Assembly (NCBI RefSeq): GCF_000471905.2
Contig: NW_006500103.1
Location: 2,757,215 to 2,821,214, forward strand
Source of the DNA: Amborella trichopoda
Lineage: Eukaryota; Streptophyta; Magnoliopsida; Amborellales; Amborellaceae
DNA length: 64,000 nucleotides
Direction of reading: 5' to 3'
Each line of letters starts with the position of its first letter. Positions within the stretch are counted from its first letter, which is position 1. This document shows positions 35,591 through 48,194 of this stretch, one piece after another. A program made the translations under genes and the position numbers. Below the pieces are notes generated by a model that was not told the DNA's origin, did not search any database, and saw only the letters and a program-made list of their open reading frames with translations.

Positions 35591-35973
35591 GGATGAGGTT
35601 TCTATAAGGCCTAGGCTTTATGAAAATAAATAAAGCCTCACCTCAAATCCTCATCTAGAAAGCCTTTTTGACAACAGAAATCTCCAAGATGGCTCTAACA
35701 TCAATTTCGAACACCAACGAAACTCAAAAAATGGTACAAATCTTATGGATCTATGAACACTTATTTTTAGGGCGAAATGGACGATCTAGATAATTTGTTA
35801 CAATACACAGTTTTTGGAACTTGAAATCCTTTTGTTTTTTTTCACAGCCATAATGTTCAAGCGAAGATGATTGATGTAAAGTTCTTCTAATGCTTTAAGT
35901 ACAATTTTCGATGAGTTATGAGGTGAGGCTTTATTTGTTTTAATAGGGTTGCAGCCCTATCAAACCATTTTCC
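35591..35973 (+). mobile_element. Family 1 MITE, copy G (aaggcctaggctt type)
   Basis: Flanked by an exact 9-bp duplication, ttaacataa, at 35582-35590 and 35974-35982. The ends read ggatgaggtttctataagg and, on the other strand, ggaaaatggtttgatagg. An 18-bp perfect subterminal inverted pair (aaataaagcctcacctca) lies just inside them. The near-palindromes in the two ends differ: aaggcctaggcttt on the left and agggttgcagccct on the right. The core is degenerate. Confidence 0.85.
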
Positions 35974-38424
35974 TTAACATAATTATAAAACATTTGGGCC
36001 CTTTTTTTTATTTTTTTTCCAATAAATGCAATTGTGCCTATGCAACAAGTTATAACGATAGCTGTTGAGTATGAGAGAATTTAACATAAATAAATCTGTA
36101 AGGATCAGAAATGTGAATCTTTCAATTAAGGCATCCATGTTTGATTGCATAAAAAAGTGCCCATAAGACAAATGCCTCTTATATTATGTACCAATTTTAC
36201 CCAATAATAGAATTTAGTGCCTTTACCCAATATTAGAAAAAAAAAAGAAAAAAGTAAAGAAGAATAAGATGAAGATGAAGAACACGGAGAAGAAGAAAGT
36301 GGGCCATGCACTGTTCCAACCAAAACCAAAGAACACAATGACAATAAGCACGACCTTTTGCAGGACCCTTTTGCCCTACACATCTACTAATTGATCTCTA
36401 AATTCCAAATCTAGAACGGTACCCATAATCCACGCAACTAATATTAATCTCTAAAATTACCCATTTAAAGAAATACAATATTATAAAATTCAAATCATCA
36501 TAATAATTCGTGTACCACACATATTATTGAAAACCAAACACCCGCCCACCTGAAGAAAGAAGGGGGGCGGGGGTTGTAGAAATAGAGAGAGAGAGAGAGA
36601 CCAAACATGGTGAAGCTTCTATAGATAAAGGATTAAAGGATTGAAACAATGCCTAGCACTACATCTCCAAAGGAAACAAGAATTGGGTCATATCCAAAAA
36701 CCAATTCTTACAAGAAAAACACAATATCCAGCAATCATCCAACCAGCATTTGGATCTAAACATACTTCTATCATAAAAGCCTAAGTTGATCACCAAGAAA
36801 ATCAAACAAAATCAAAACTTTGGCATCAATATCAACTAATGATTCAACCCCAAGTGTTTTGGCCCCTTAATTGAAGAATCTAGGGCCCAAATCCCATAGA
36901 AAATTCCATTTTGATGACATATTCAAAGCAAAGCCAAAAACCCTAGTGGGAAAAACAACTAAGAAGAAGGTTTTACATGCATAGCCTTACCCCCAAAACA
37001 AATACACAAATGAAAGAGAGAGGTCATCCATTGCTAACAAGCAAGTGTTTGCATGTGGTTTTCATGTTGCATGGTTGAATAGTGGAATTGGATGTGAAAA
37101 AAACAGGTTAGTATTAAAGAAAACATAGTTAGGCAAAAAAAAAAAAGGAGAGGAGGTCAACTTAGAGAGAGAAAATGTACCTGGTTTTAAAAGGAGAGAT
37201 TAGTAATGGGGGTCGACCCTTTTTAGAGAGAGAAAGTGAAGTGTTACTTCATTAGAGAAGGTTAGGATGGGTGGGTTTTGGGTCCCTTGTTCCAGTAAGT
37301 GTGGATATAGAGAGATCCACCTAGCGCTAGAGAGAGAAAGATGTAAACCTAAGATGATTGATAGAAGTTGGGCTCTCTTTTTTTCCTCTCTCTCTAAACT
37401 CGACGCCCCCTTTTACTTTGGCCCTTTTATTTCTTTTCTTTTTTTTTCTTTTTTTCTTTTTTTTTTTTCCAGGGTGGTCCTCAGATGGATACATAAGAAT
37501 CGCTCTCCCCTGCTTTTTCTCTCCTTCCCACATTTATTCATTTATATATTCTCCAAACGTCGTCTTTTTTCCTGCTTTTAAAAAAAGGAAAAAGTTTATA
37601 TAGAGACGGCGCTTTAAAGAATTTCACTCGTTTACTGCTTATTTTGATTCTTTAAAAAAAAAAGAAATTGACAAAAATAACGAATATTATTAGAAGTAAA
37701 AGATATTACAACAAAAATTACATTAACAAAGAAGATAAACATAACGATAAAGAGGCCATCAGAACTCCTTTATTGAATAAATCAGCAATAGAGTTTGTTT
37801 CTTTATAAACATGATGAAAGGTAACTGTAATAGTAGAAGATAACTCAATCACTTTATCCTACTTTTAGGTTTTTTTTAAATTTTAGTTTACAAAATTTTA
37901 AATAATCTTTTGAATATTTTTTTAAAAGTTTTGGAACCGCAATGTGAAGAAAATTTCTTCTCTCTCCTTTATGCCTATGCTTGTGATTTTTATTTTTATT
38001 TTTTGCATAAAAATTTAGAAAATAGTCTTTTGTCCACGTTTCTCTCTTCTCTTTTTGAAAAAAAATTTGATCTAGATTTGCGCATTTAGAGAAAAAATTA
38101 CCTATCGTATTAATTATATACCTCGAAAAAAATCTGTCTTGATTTAGAGGAAAAATTATAGAAGTTATTAATTATATACTGTAAAAGTAATACGCACCTC
38201 ATAAATCCACCGAACTGGTATTGAAGAGCCCCACCCATTAATTATAAAAAAACAGAAAACTAAGTCCTAAAATAAAACTTATTTTCAAGAATATAAAATG
38301 ATATGTTGGTTCAATATTTTCAAGATTTTTATCTTGAGGATACTTTCAACAATTTATATTTTTGAATTTTCAATATTTTTATATTACATATAAAATTAAT
38401 AACAATGGATACATAAAAAGAAAG
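35974..38424. other. Intergenic DNA, possible SUVR5 promoter side
   Basis: No coding gene seen. A family-1-like end (ggaaaaagtttatatagaga) occurs at 37588. Tracts that read ctctctctaaa on the minus strand at 37160-37400 look like a plant 5' leader and could mark the SUVR5 transcription start, but this is a guess. Confidence 0.35.
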
Positions 38425-38625
38425 TATATAATGGGTCCATTTAAAGTGGTCACATTAATCTTTGACTATTGGATGTGAAATTGAGCGGCTGTAATTATTC
38501 TTTTAACCAAACTCAAAGTTTAAAAAAAAAAATTCGATTCTGACACATCCAAACTATCAAATTTCATATCGGATGATTGTAAATAATTGTAACCACCTTG
38601 TATGAAAAGTAAATGATCAAGCTGA
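38425..38625 (-). mobile_element. Family 2 MITE, inverted copy
   Basis: It contains gtccatttaaagtggtcac at the left, gatgtgaaattgagcggct inside and caccttgtatgaaaag at the right, the reverse order of the copy at 7588. It abuts the family 1 element at 38626 with no spacer. Confidence 0.65.
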
Positions 38626-38970
38626 GGCTCTAATTTGAGCCTACCTAAAAAATTTCACTAAAAAGGTTGTTTTTATGCTGAAATAGCCTCAAATTGATCA
38701 TCTCGACATCAAGAAACATGAACATGAAAAAAAAATAGATTTTAAGATTTGGAAATAGTATATTTTATAACAAATTTTAAAGATTTTCATGTTTTCATAG
38801 ATCTCTCGATTTACATTATTTTTGAAGCTTTAAACTTTATAAATAAAAATAAAAAATATATTTAAAGCTATAAAAAAGATTTCCAATATTGAAACCATAT
38901 TTTTCGATGCTATTTGAAGGTAGGGTCTAATTTGGTTGTTTAGAGCCTAAGCTCTATACAAACCTCACTT
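38626..38970 (-). mobile_element. Family 1 MITE, copy H (5' end truncated)
   Basis: It keeps the core atctcgacatcaagaaac at about 38698 and the right end agagcctaagctctatacaa. The outer left end is missing where it meets the family 2 element. Confidence 0.65.
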
Positions 38971-39704
38971 TAAAAATATTATTATTTGAATTGTCTATTT
39001 TCAAAAAGATATTTTTAAGAATATAAAATGATAAGTTAGTTCCATATTTTCAAGATTTTTATATTGAGGATATTTTCAAGAGCTTTCTTTTTAATTTTCA
39101 ATATTTTTATATTACATATTTAACCATGAATATATATTAATCATTATCATCAGAGCCATTTAATGAATGAATATATATATTGCTTCTTTTATATACAGGA
39201 AACGATATATTAATTCATTACATAAAATTCTCTTACAAGAATCCGATAGAAAAGATCCAGCCAATAGATTCCCGATAAAATATGTCAAAAACAATATTAA
39301 GTTATTAACGCAAAAACGATTATTGGTACTAAGATCGAAGAATTAATTACTCCAACTAAAGCGGCAAGGGCCGTCCAATTGTCCCTCACCAATGGATGGA
39401 CGGTCGGCATATCCTCTCTCATGACATAAAGAAGCCAAAGAAAATATCTTAACCACCCATAGTTTTCTTTTAGTAATCCACCACAACTAGCCCCCTTATT
39501 ATTGGGTTTCCATTAACCAAAGCACAAAACTGTAGACTCGTTCTTTTTTCTCTCTCTACTGGTTATCTTAGATTTCTTCTCTCTCTATCTAAATTGGCTT
39601 CTTGAGATTTCCGGCTTGCTTTCCCCTTGCGCTTGTAGCCCTAATCTCCACATCTCTCTCTCGTAATTGTTATTCCTATACTCCAAGCTCTTGCATTTGC
39701 AACC
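38971..39704 (+). promoter_or_regulatory. DUF616-gene promoter and CT-rich leader
   Basis: A/T-rich DNA changes at about 39545 into ttctctctctactgg and ttcttctctctctatct, typical of a plant 5' leader. The start of transcription cannot be placed. No other gene seen. Confidence 0.4.
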
Positions 39705-39722
39705 ATGGTGGTGCTTTGCTAA
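39705..39722 (+). promoter_or_regulatory. Five-codon uORF overlapping the DUF616 start codon
   Basis: atg gtg gtg ctt tgc taa, in a strong context (aaccatgg). Its stop shares a base with the main ATG as taatg. Such stop-start overlap can permit re-initiation or limit main-frame translation. Function is inferred from position only. Confidence 0.6.
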
Positions 39723-42700
39723 TGTCCTCAACCATGAACAGCTCCATTCCCAGCTTTTCAGATGATGGATCTGATGAAACCAGTAGAATGAGGGCGAGGC
39801 CGAAGAGAAAAAAGAAGAAGTTTGAGTTCAGGACCAGGAACCATCTCATTACTCGATTTCTTCATTTTCTTTCAAGGTGGTGGATTGTTCTGGTTTTTCT
39901 TCTCGCTATATTTGTTCTGGGATTTGAGGTATCGAGAATTGGGAAGAAGATAGGCGATGACCCAAAGTTAAAGCCGAAACTAGAGCTGAAGCCAAAGCGT
40001 AATAACCATGGATATGGAAGGGAGATTGAATCCACAAGTAATTTAGGTCGCCTTGATATGCCTACCAGAATTGTTAATGGAACTCGCGAGCGTGAGTATA
40101 TCATCACCATTAGCTTGTTATTTCTTTTATGGAATTGGATATTCTGAAAGCAATTTGGGAAACTGGCATGATCCTGCGTTCAATAAATTACTTGTTTGGT
40201 TTTTACTGCGTATTTTGCTGTTTTTTATATGAATTCTAGATGCTAGGTGTTACCTCTGCTTATTGTCATTACTCTGATTTTTTATAATATTCCCAATCAC
40301 GTTTAACTTTAGAGTTCTGATTATTGTTCCAAACGCCTAGGCTGTCTAGAGGGCCTGGGCGCTAGGTAGCTTGCCCCTGGGAGGTCACCTAGGTGCTTTC
40401 GCGCGACAACACCGGCTGCCTAGGCAGTCGAGCCCCTCTGAATTTTTGGTTATTTTAAACATTGAAAATGTGGGTCTTAGTTTCATTTCAAAACTAACCC
40501 TTCATTTCAAACCTACGTTTTTTGCGCAATTGCAAGACTTGTAGGACTAAGCTTAATCGTCGGAAGATCACCTATGACTGAATGAAGTATCGAGTTTTGA
40601 CAATTTTTTTTCTTTTTGACAGACTTTCAATTTATGTGTTGGATTTTGTGGTTGTTTTTGCCTTTTTGGCTCTTTTGATAGGTCAGTTATGAAATATCAA
40701 AATTTGACAAGTTCTTTGTTTTTTTGTTAGATTGGAATAATCAGTATGTTATCTAGCAATCAATAATGTGTGGATTAAATACTGGGATCATTTTGGAAAC
40801 CTATTTTACAAATGCTTTGTTGCCAAATTTTTCAGTATCATATGATTCTTATTCGCGTGACACTCCCATTATGCATCAGATTTTATGTTATCTATCCATT
40901 GTTAGGATCCATGTGCTGTATGGTCTTCCTCTTGAATCCTAAGTGTGAATTGGCTCTTAAGGATTTTGTAAATCCTTGGGTTCAAACAACCAACAATGGG
41001 AAATTCATTGTTCCTTTCTAAATGCTTGACAAGTGCTCCAGAGCTAGACCACACAATGCAATAACATGCTTATTAGAAAGAAGCATGTACTAGTTTTGCA
41101 TAGGAAGAATACTTAGGTTTGTTTTAAAATACAATAAACTATATGATATATACTATGCTTTCTCAAACAGGAAACTTGTACTTTCTTTTTTTTGGTGAAA
41201 TGTTAACTTCATATTACTTTTGTATTGCTGTAATGAGGTGCTTACAATGTATAATAGTGTCCAGACACTCTCAGCCTTGAAATCACATACAAAGAATTAG
41301 TCAAAAAGAAAGCACTATTTACATAGCTGAAAGAAACCCAAACACCCAAAAAGTTCCAGAATCCAGCTCAAAAAGTAAAGTTGTACTTTCTGAAAGCAAT
41401 TTGTGTCATGTTTTCTAGACCCATATCATTAGTTTAGAAGAGGAGAGGTATTTATCTATTGTTGCTTGTTCTGCCTCTGGTGTCCTTACGCAGAGGAGAA
41501 AAAAGAACCCATATGAGCTTGTGCAGTAGGTATGCATGTGCAAAGGCACTTGGGGCAGAGTTTTTGCTTTTCACAATCATATTGCCACTGAGACATCCCC
41601 AGCGTGAATGTGCAGTTTGTGTTTGTGGTTCCTTTTGTTTTTTTGGAACTATTACTAGGTAATTTTATCCAATGGGAAAAATCGCCTACACAAACACTTT
41701 GTCAGTTTTTGACTGTTTGAAAATGGAGATTAATAGTCATCAAGTGCTAAGCTTAACGACAGTTAGGAGTTTGAATTAGTCCTTGTTAACAGTGAAAAAA
41801 TTTGTTGACAGTAATAAGAGATGAATCCTCTCTCAAGGTTTTGGATGAATCCTTGGAGACTCTACCTAAGGTAAGGGACCCTTTCTCTAGACACCCAGAT
41901 TCTCTCTAACTCATTTTCTCTCTCTAAATCGCATAAGGCAAAACTTTGGTGTCTCTGTGAGTCTTACTGCTCCTGTTCAAGATAAGTGAGAAAGTCTTTC
42001 TTTCTGTTTCATTATGTCCCAAGGATAGGTTTTCCATGAACCTATATGGCACTCAGTGTATAACTTACCATGTGGGGTGTGATAGAATACAAGGTCTTGC
42101 GTGAGTCATGGATGTTCCTCGAGCCACTGATTTGCTGTTGCGAGATTTTACCTGCCTTCCATTGATCGAGTAAGCTCCATCTTTGCCGTTGTACGATGCC
42201 ACCTTGGTATTGCGTGACTTCACCTGCCTCTCCACGTGACATCCCCTGCCTCTCTCTCTAATATTGCCTTTTGCATAAGAAAGGCCTTTGCTTCCTCTTG
42301 CTTCCGTTGAATTTTTTGCACTCTAATCCCTTGCACTTGCAATAACCATTTTGCACCCATTACTGCTTTCAACCATTTTGCAACCATAAAGATGGTTACA
42401 TGCAGTAAAATGCTGTCCGGAAGCTCTAGAAACGGCTTCGACAATCCAATAGCAATGAAAGTAGTCGTCCTCATCTATACAAAAGTTGTCGAATTGAAAC
42501 CTGCGTCTAAATCAACATCTGAAAAACGACCAATCTGCCACATTTGAAAAACCGCCCCTCTAACTACTTTTGCCTCTGGATCTTGATCTTAGTGTCCAGA
42601 TCCGTCTAAAATTTTACCCAGTCATGTTGGATATTGTATGATGATCGAGTTTTTCGTTACTCGATCCTGTCTGAAGATCGAGTATTTCGTTACTCAATTA

Positions 42701-45700
42701 TGTCTGTTTTGATCTTCGAGTTGTTGAATTTGTCTCGGATCCACACCGAGTTTAGTTGGCTCTTCCAAGTGCCATTTTGTTTCTCAGCTGTCTCGACTGC
42801 TTTTCTGTCTTCAGGGAAGATCTGGAATTTTTTTGTTTAATTACTCGAGCCTACTCTGATATGGCCATATGTTCTTGAGGCCTGTTGATATGTCATTGCT
42901 CAAGCATGTTCTGCCTGGTGATCTATCTTGGATTTTATCTGAGTTCCAAATTGAAGCTTCAACTGCGCTTGTTGATCAAGCAATCTGAAGTTGTGCACCT
43001 GAAGCAATCTGAAGCTATGCACCTGAAGATTCAAGTGCTCGTTGTTGCAATTTAGTATTCAAACTCCAGCTGCTCTCTCGCAAAGCATCTTGAGTTTGAG
43101 GGGGGTGTTAGGAAGGATATATATTAGTATGGATACATATCAGTTTATGGATGTGTATCAGTATGGATACATGTCAATACATATGTATCTGTATGGATAT
43201 ATATCTCTTGATAAGATTAGTTAGTAGCTATCAATAAATGTTGGTATTTATCTTTAACTGTTGCTGGTCGTATATTTATATGGGGTCTTGTGTATTCTTT
43301 AAAAAAGAATATATACAAAGAGTTCTCTGTAACATTCTGAAATTCTATCAGGGTGTAAATACTATTTTGAGAGTTTAGGTAGTGCTTGTAAACCATGTCT
43401 CTAATCAGTGACAAGGTGCCATTGTTCATTCTATTTCCTGCCCCATTTCATTCTTCCAAATCCAACAAAAATTAGCATAATAAAAAGAAAACAATGCATC
43501 ATACCCGGTCAGAAAGCTTAGTTGTACATGTTAAGCCTGATCAAAAACTTATTCTGAGGATAGGTTATCTGTGAACCTATCTGGTTCCGAGATTGTAATT
43601 TACTACGTAAGGTCTAGATACTGTCTTGAGAGTTGAGATAGTTAGGCCTAGGTCTATGGAAGGTTCATTACTATTTTCTGCTACAACTCATTCATCCTAA
43701 TCCAACAAAGAAAACTTAAAAGGAAAACAACACAATATACCTGTTTGTAAAGCTTAGTCCGAATAGAGAAGTACACTGCCTTCCACATTTCCTCCTAAAG
43801 ACTGTTGGAATGTCCATAATTATACCAAAAAAAAAACCAATTGAACTGGTTTTGTTATTAATAATTGCTATTTTTTCTAAGTTCACGAGGGTACCCTTCC
43901 TGTAATTGAACTGGTTCTAATGGTTGTATGACAGGGCTTGCATCCAATTTGTGCCTTGAGGATCCAGCACAAGCCTTCTATGGCTTGTTTTTTAGGTTAT
44001 AAGAACTCATTTATGAAATTTCTGGCATTTGTTTATATCTGTTGCAAGGTACCTTGCTGTGTAATTTAACTTCCAGAGACCTTGTGGAAGCTATATTTTC
44101 ACTTGTGCAACATGATATTATTACTTCATTATCTTTTAATAAAAACATTTATAGAAATTTTCTATCCATCTGTACAGAATAATCCTATGAAGCATTGATT
44201 AGGGCAAATTTGAATTTGACTGACATTTTTGGTTTTGTAATAGTCTAAATTGTTTCAATTTTTAATATTTCTGTTACCTGTTTTGATAATTTATTTCCTA
44301 GATTGTTTGTTCATCATATGTATGGCATGCAACTCTGAATTTTTTGGATCATGATATCTCACATGTTTGGTTACTAATTTCTTCCAGAGTCAGTTTTTTT
44401 GGTATTAATTCTATCTTTTTGGTGTACTTAAGCCATTTTATGAATGGTGATAAGTTATGCTGCTGATATTTTACAAGTTGATAGTGTTCTAAAATGTAAA
44501 TCATGGCTCTGCAGTAACATGAGCAGAAAAAACTAGTAATCACGATGTGATAGTCACTCTTTTAGCATGGTATTTGCTTTTAGTCTGATATTAGCCTGTT
44601 TCTTCACTTGAATGTTAATGTGAAGTCAGTAAATTGGCTGTTTTGATCTAATACCTAACTTCTGGTCTGATACTTTGATGCTTGTGTTGCATCAGCTTGC
44701 TTGAAGATTTTGCCCTTGGAAGAAGTTCAACATATGGAGTTTCCATCAGACACAGAAACGAATTCTTTTGTCAAAAAAGTTGTATATAAATCAGATAAGA
44801 ATGAAGGCATTCAGAACACACCAGCTCAACTGTATAAGGAGGGCTCAAGATTTAATGCCTTCACTGGGTACCAAAGCCTACTTGAAAGAGAAAAGAGCTT
44901 TAAGGTTAGGTCTAATTAGTTGGGTTGCATATGGTTGGGTTTAGTATTTATTCTATTGTAAGACTCCTTTATATGGGATAAAGTATACTCACTTGCCCTG
45001 CATATATCTTTTGTAAAGTCAATCGTAAATTGCAATTTCTAAAGTCTTTAGCTTTCACTATTGAAGTTTATTTTTCTTCTAACTAACATTTCCTTAACTT
45101 CAATATATCATGTTGGTTATTGAGAATAAATGATTGTTTCAGGTAAAGGAAACTGTTATGGTGCAATGTGGTTTCTACAGTGAAAATGGAGGGTTTGAAA
45201 TTTCTGATGCTGACAAAGATTTCATGCAAAGTTGTAAAGCGGTTGTATCTACTTGTGCATTTGGAGGTGGAGATGATCTCTATCAACCTATTGGAATGTC
45301 CCAAGCATCCCTTAGAAAGGTATCCCCTCACAAATGAATACTACATCTTTATATCTTACTTTGTTCTGAAGTATGTATTAAGTCAATAATGGTGGCGGGG
45401 ATGCAGGTCTGTTATGTGGCATTTTGGGATGAGATTACTCGTGCAACACAAGAAGCAGAAGGGAGAAGAATTGGTGAAGACAATATGATAGGAAAATGGC
45501 GTGTATTGGTTGTTAAAAATCTTCCTTTTACTGATCAACGGTTGAATGGAAAAATTCCCAAGGTATCATCTGCTCCCAGTATGGTTTAAGCAGTTCTTGA
45601 TTCTTCACCCATTTCCCTTTTCTTATGGCTTAATAATTTCAGATTGATTTAGATCATTATGGTAAGGTGGTTGAGATTATTCTTTTTTCTGAAGGACCAT

Positions 45701-48194
45701 AAATGCAAGAATTACATTTGTTGTGCTGTGTGCTTGGACATGTGCATGTGTGACTAAATTGCACACTCTTCACATTGCCCTTGTTTCCATCTTTGGTTTG
45801 TAGCGTACATGAAAGTTATCATATACATGCATGCATGCAGGTGCACAAACTCCTTGTATGACCCTGATTTTCCTCTCTCTGTAGTTTGGTAGCATTTCTT
45901 GCAAAGATTCAAGTTTCATAACGAGGTTTTGGAGTGCACTACATAAAGGTCCCAAAGATTAGCATCACTACTCTTTGAGATAATAGAAAACACTGAACTG
46001 TAACAAAAGAGTGATAGAGATGCAGTAGTAGTACTTAATTTATTGAATACTAGTAAAAAAAGGGAAAATTTATATTTAAGCATAATAGATGGATGTCTAT
46101 ATTTCATGTGTACAATGTTTTGTCTATATTTTATGTGTACAATGTCATATGTTGGACCAAGATTTCAGATTTAGCCTTAAGGATAATATGTAGTGTTTTT
46201 TATTGTACAGCATGTGGATACGGGTTTCCTGATTTTGTGCTACTGAAACCAGATGTTGAGCCATCGCCTTTTCCCTCAGGCAAGATATTCAATTTGGGTG
46301 GATTCGAAATCTCAGTTTCGGAGGGACCCTATAGGTGTTCTTGAAGCACTTTTATGGCGAACAAATTATTCTCTTGCAATTTCAGAACATGGAGCTAGAA
46401 GTTCCATCTATGATGAGGGAAAGGCTGTTGTAAAGAAACACAAAGCAACCCCAGAAGAAGTAGAATTGCAACTTGCTCAATATCGTCGTGATGGATTTCC
46501 TGAATTCAAGAGGTTTCGTGGGAAGAAAGGTAACCTTTTAGTGCAGCGCCCCCCCCCCCCCAATCTTCTTTGCCTGTGTAATCTACTGGGAAGAAAGGTA
46601 ACCTTTTAGTGTTGCATTCCCAACAGCAGCCCCCCCCTCCCCCCCCAACCCCCACCCCCACCCCCAACCCCAACCCCAATCTTCTTTGCCTGTGTAATCT
46701 ACCAAAAATATTTCTGGAAGAACTTGAAATTCGTAGTAAGATCGACTCTTGCATTTGAGAGAACGTTAAATCTCAATGACTAGCTTTAACGACACTTGAA
46801 TTTCCTCAGTTAAAGCGATTTGGACTATTCCTTTTTAGGTTTTTTTTGCATAAGAATTTGCTATGCATGTGGCCTATGTGCATACATGATATTGGTGGTG
46901 GGAAGCTAACTGTTGGGGTTTGTTTGCCTTGTTGTCTTTGTTGTTCATATAATTTGGTTTGGATGATGTTCATTATCAAATCAATGCCTGGACCGTCTAA
47001 ATTGACCATTATGTGCTTTATAAGATATTGGGAAGAAATATCCTTCTAGCTTTGAGCATTGAATGCATGTCATCCATATTACCCTGGCTTGAAAAGGAGC
47101 TGAATGCTAAGGATGTAAGAGGAGAATGCTCTGTAATTAACCACTATTTTAGAGACTTGGATATGCCAATCTACATTTCCATGGTTTCATTTCTATGAAT
47201 CTTCTAATTGTTTCCATTTGGAGCTCCGCTGTTTGTGATTTATTTGATGGCACGAAATGCTGAAGTGCTGGACCTTTTTGTTACTAATGTGGCTCTAAAA
47301 TGAAGTGTGCCCATGACCCACCTCACCATTAGCTGCATGCATTGACCCATTATTATACTTGTCTTTCGAATCTTAGATCATTTGTCTGCATAATGAATTT
47401 GCATGTGGCTGCTGAGTCATTCCGTGCTTAAAATTTCAAGATACTTATTTTTCATCATTGCAAAACCCCAGTTACCACCACATTAATAATGAATCAACAT
47501 AATTTTAACTTTGCAGCTTATTTGCTCTAGAAGGTCGGAATTGATTTTGTTGAATATTTAGACTCGCATCATATCATTATTGCGATACATAATTACATAT
47601 TAGTAGTAGGCTTGTATATGCCAACTGGTTATTAGATGGGGTTGCAGAGAGAGAGAGAGAGAGATTTTGTCAAGGAGAGGTTTGGGGTCAGCAAATTGCA
47701 GCACACTGTAAAGAAAAGGGGGGTTTTCATCAACTTAATGTAGCAGTCAAGGTTGCTCCTATGGTTTCTTAATGTCCACTAGTAATTTATCTAGTCGTAA
47801 AAATTATGAATTTCTATCGCTTTCTTTTTATAGATATTAAAAGAGCCAGTGTTGTTTCTGTAGGTTCCCTTATTTTCAAGTAGAAAAATCCCTTTCCTGC
47901 AATTATAATCACTCCTTGGCCTCCATAGTAATAACTTGTGTACATGGTTTGTTGGTCTGTGCAGCTCTAGCTGAAGCTTCAGTAATTGTGAGGGAGCACA
48001 CCCCTCTCACCAATCTACTGATGTGTCACTGGTTCAATGAGGTCATTCGCTTCACCTCACGCGATCAGCTCAGCTTCCCATATGTCCTTAGAAGATTGAA
48101 TGCCCTTAAAATCAACATGTTCCCTGTCTGCACAAGGAAGGCTCTCGTGAACAGTGTAGGGCACAGGCGAAAAGTGAAGCCACTTGTGATCTAG
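39722..48194 (+). CDS. DUF616 (TOD1/MUCI70-type) glycosyltransferase-like membrane protein
   Basis: Six exons join in phase: 39722-40091, 44696-44904, 45143-45319, 45407-45562, 46253-46529 and 47965-48194, giving about 472 aa. A basic stretch (RPKRKKKKFEFR, about 26-37) precedes one membrane segment (about 53-69, WWIVLVFLLAIFVLGF), the layout of a type II Golgi protein. The DUF616 core spans about residue 195 to the end: QCGFYSENGGFEI, CAFGGGDDLYQP, then YSIWVDSKSQFRRDP with a DSK motif where glycosyltransferases often have an Asp-containing metal/sugar site, LAISEHGARSSIYDE, and REHTPLTNLLMCHWFNEV. Family members studied in Arabidopsis include MUCI70 (seed mucilage pectin) and TOD1 (a ceramidase in pollen and guard cells), so the exact reaction here is open. 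Intron 1 is 4.6 kb with a copia LTR. The exon 46253 acceptor has a weak pyrimidine tract. The ATG was preferred over an upstream open frame lacking an ATG. Confidence 0.92.
40327..40760. repeat. Unclassified repeat with cgcctagg start, DUF616 intron 1
   Basis: GC-rich words aacgcctaggctg and ctgcctaggcagtc at 40331-40440 recall the start of the insert at 10570. The right boundary is unclear. Confidence 0.3.
41840..43105 (+). mobile_element. Probable internal tail of a Ty1/copia element
   Basis: This stretch leads up to a purine-rich tract (tgagtttgagggggg, about 43091-43105) directly before a 3' LTR. No gag or pol frame is readable, so it is a truncated or non-autonomous element. The left limit is a guess. 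Confidence 0.45.
43106..43467 (+). mobile_element. Ty1/copia-type 3' LTR
   Basis: A 362-bp stretch that begins tgttaggaaggat and ends tccaaca, the usual tg...ca termini. A polypurine tract lies immediately before it, and a TATA-like tatatttatatggg lies at about 43270. No second LTR was seen. Short pieces of similar wording recur at 43555-43710. Confidence 0.75.
46520..46700 (+). repeat. Duplicated exon 5 splice-donor region with C-tracts
   Basis: The bases around the DUF616 exon 5 donor (gggaagaaaggtaacctttt) occur at 46520 and again at 46588, 68 bp later. Each is followed by a C-rich tract (13 C at 46549-46561; a longer interrupted tract at 46630-46679) and then the same words, aatcttctttgcctgtgtaa. 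The second copy offers a decoy donor. Confidence 0.9.
47648..47663. repeat. Short (GA)n tract
   Basis: A GA tract in DUF616 intron 5. Confidence 0.8.

Noticed and set aside
39602-39721. Longer N-terminus for the DUF616 protein in the same frame
   Set aside because: The upstream open frame has no ATG (it begins with ttg); the ATG at 39722 is the first in frame.
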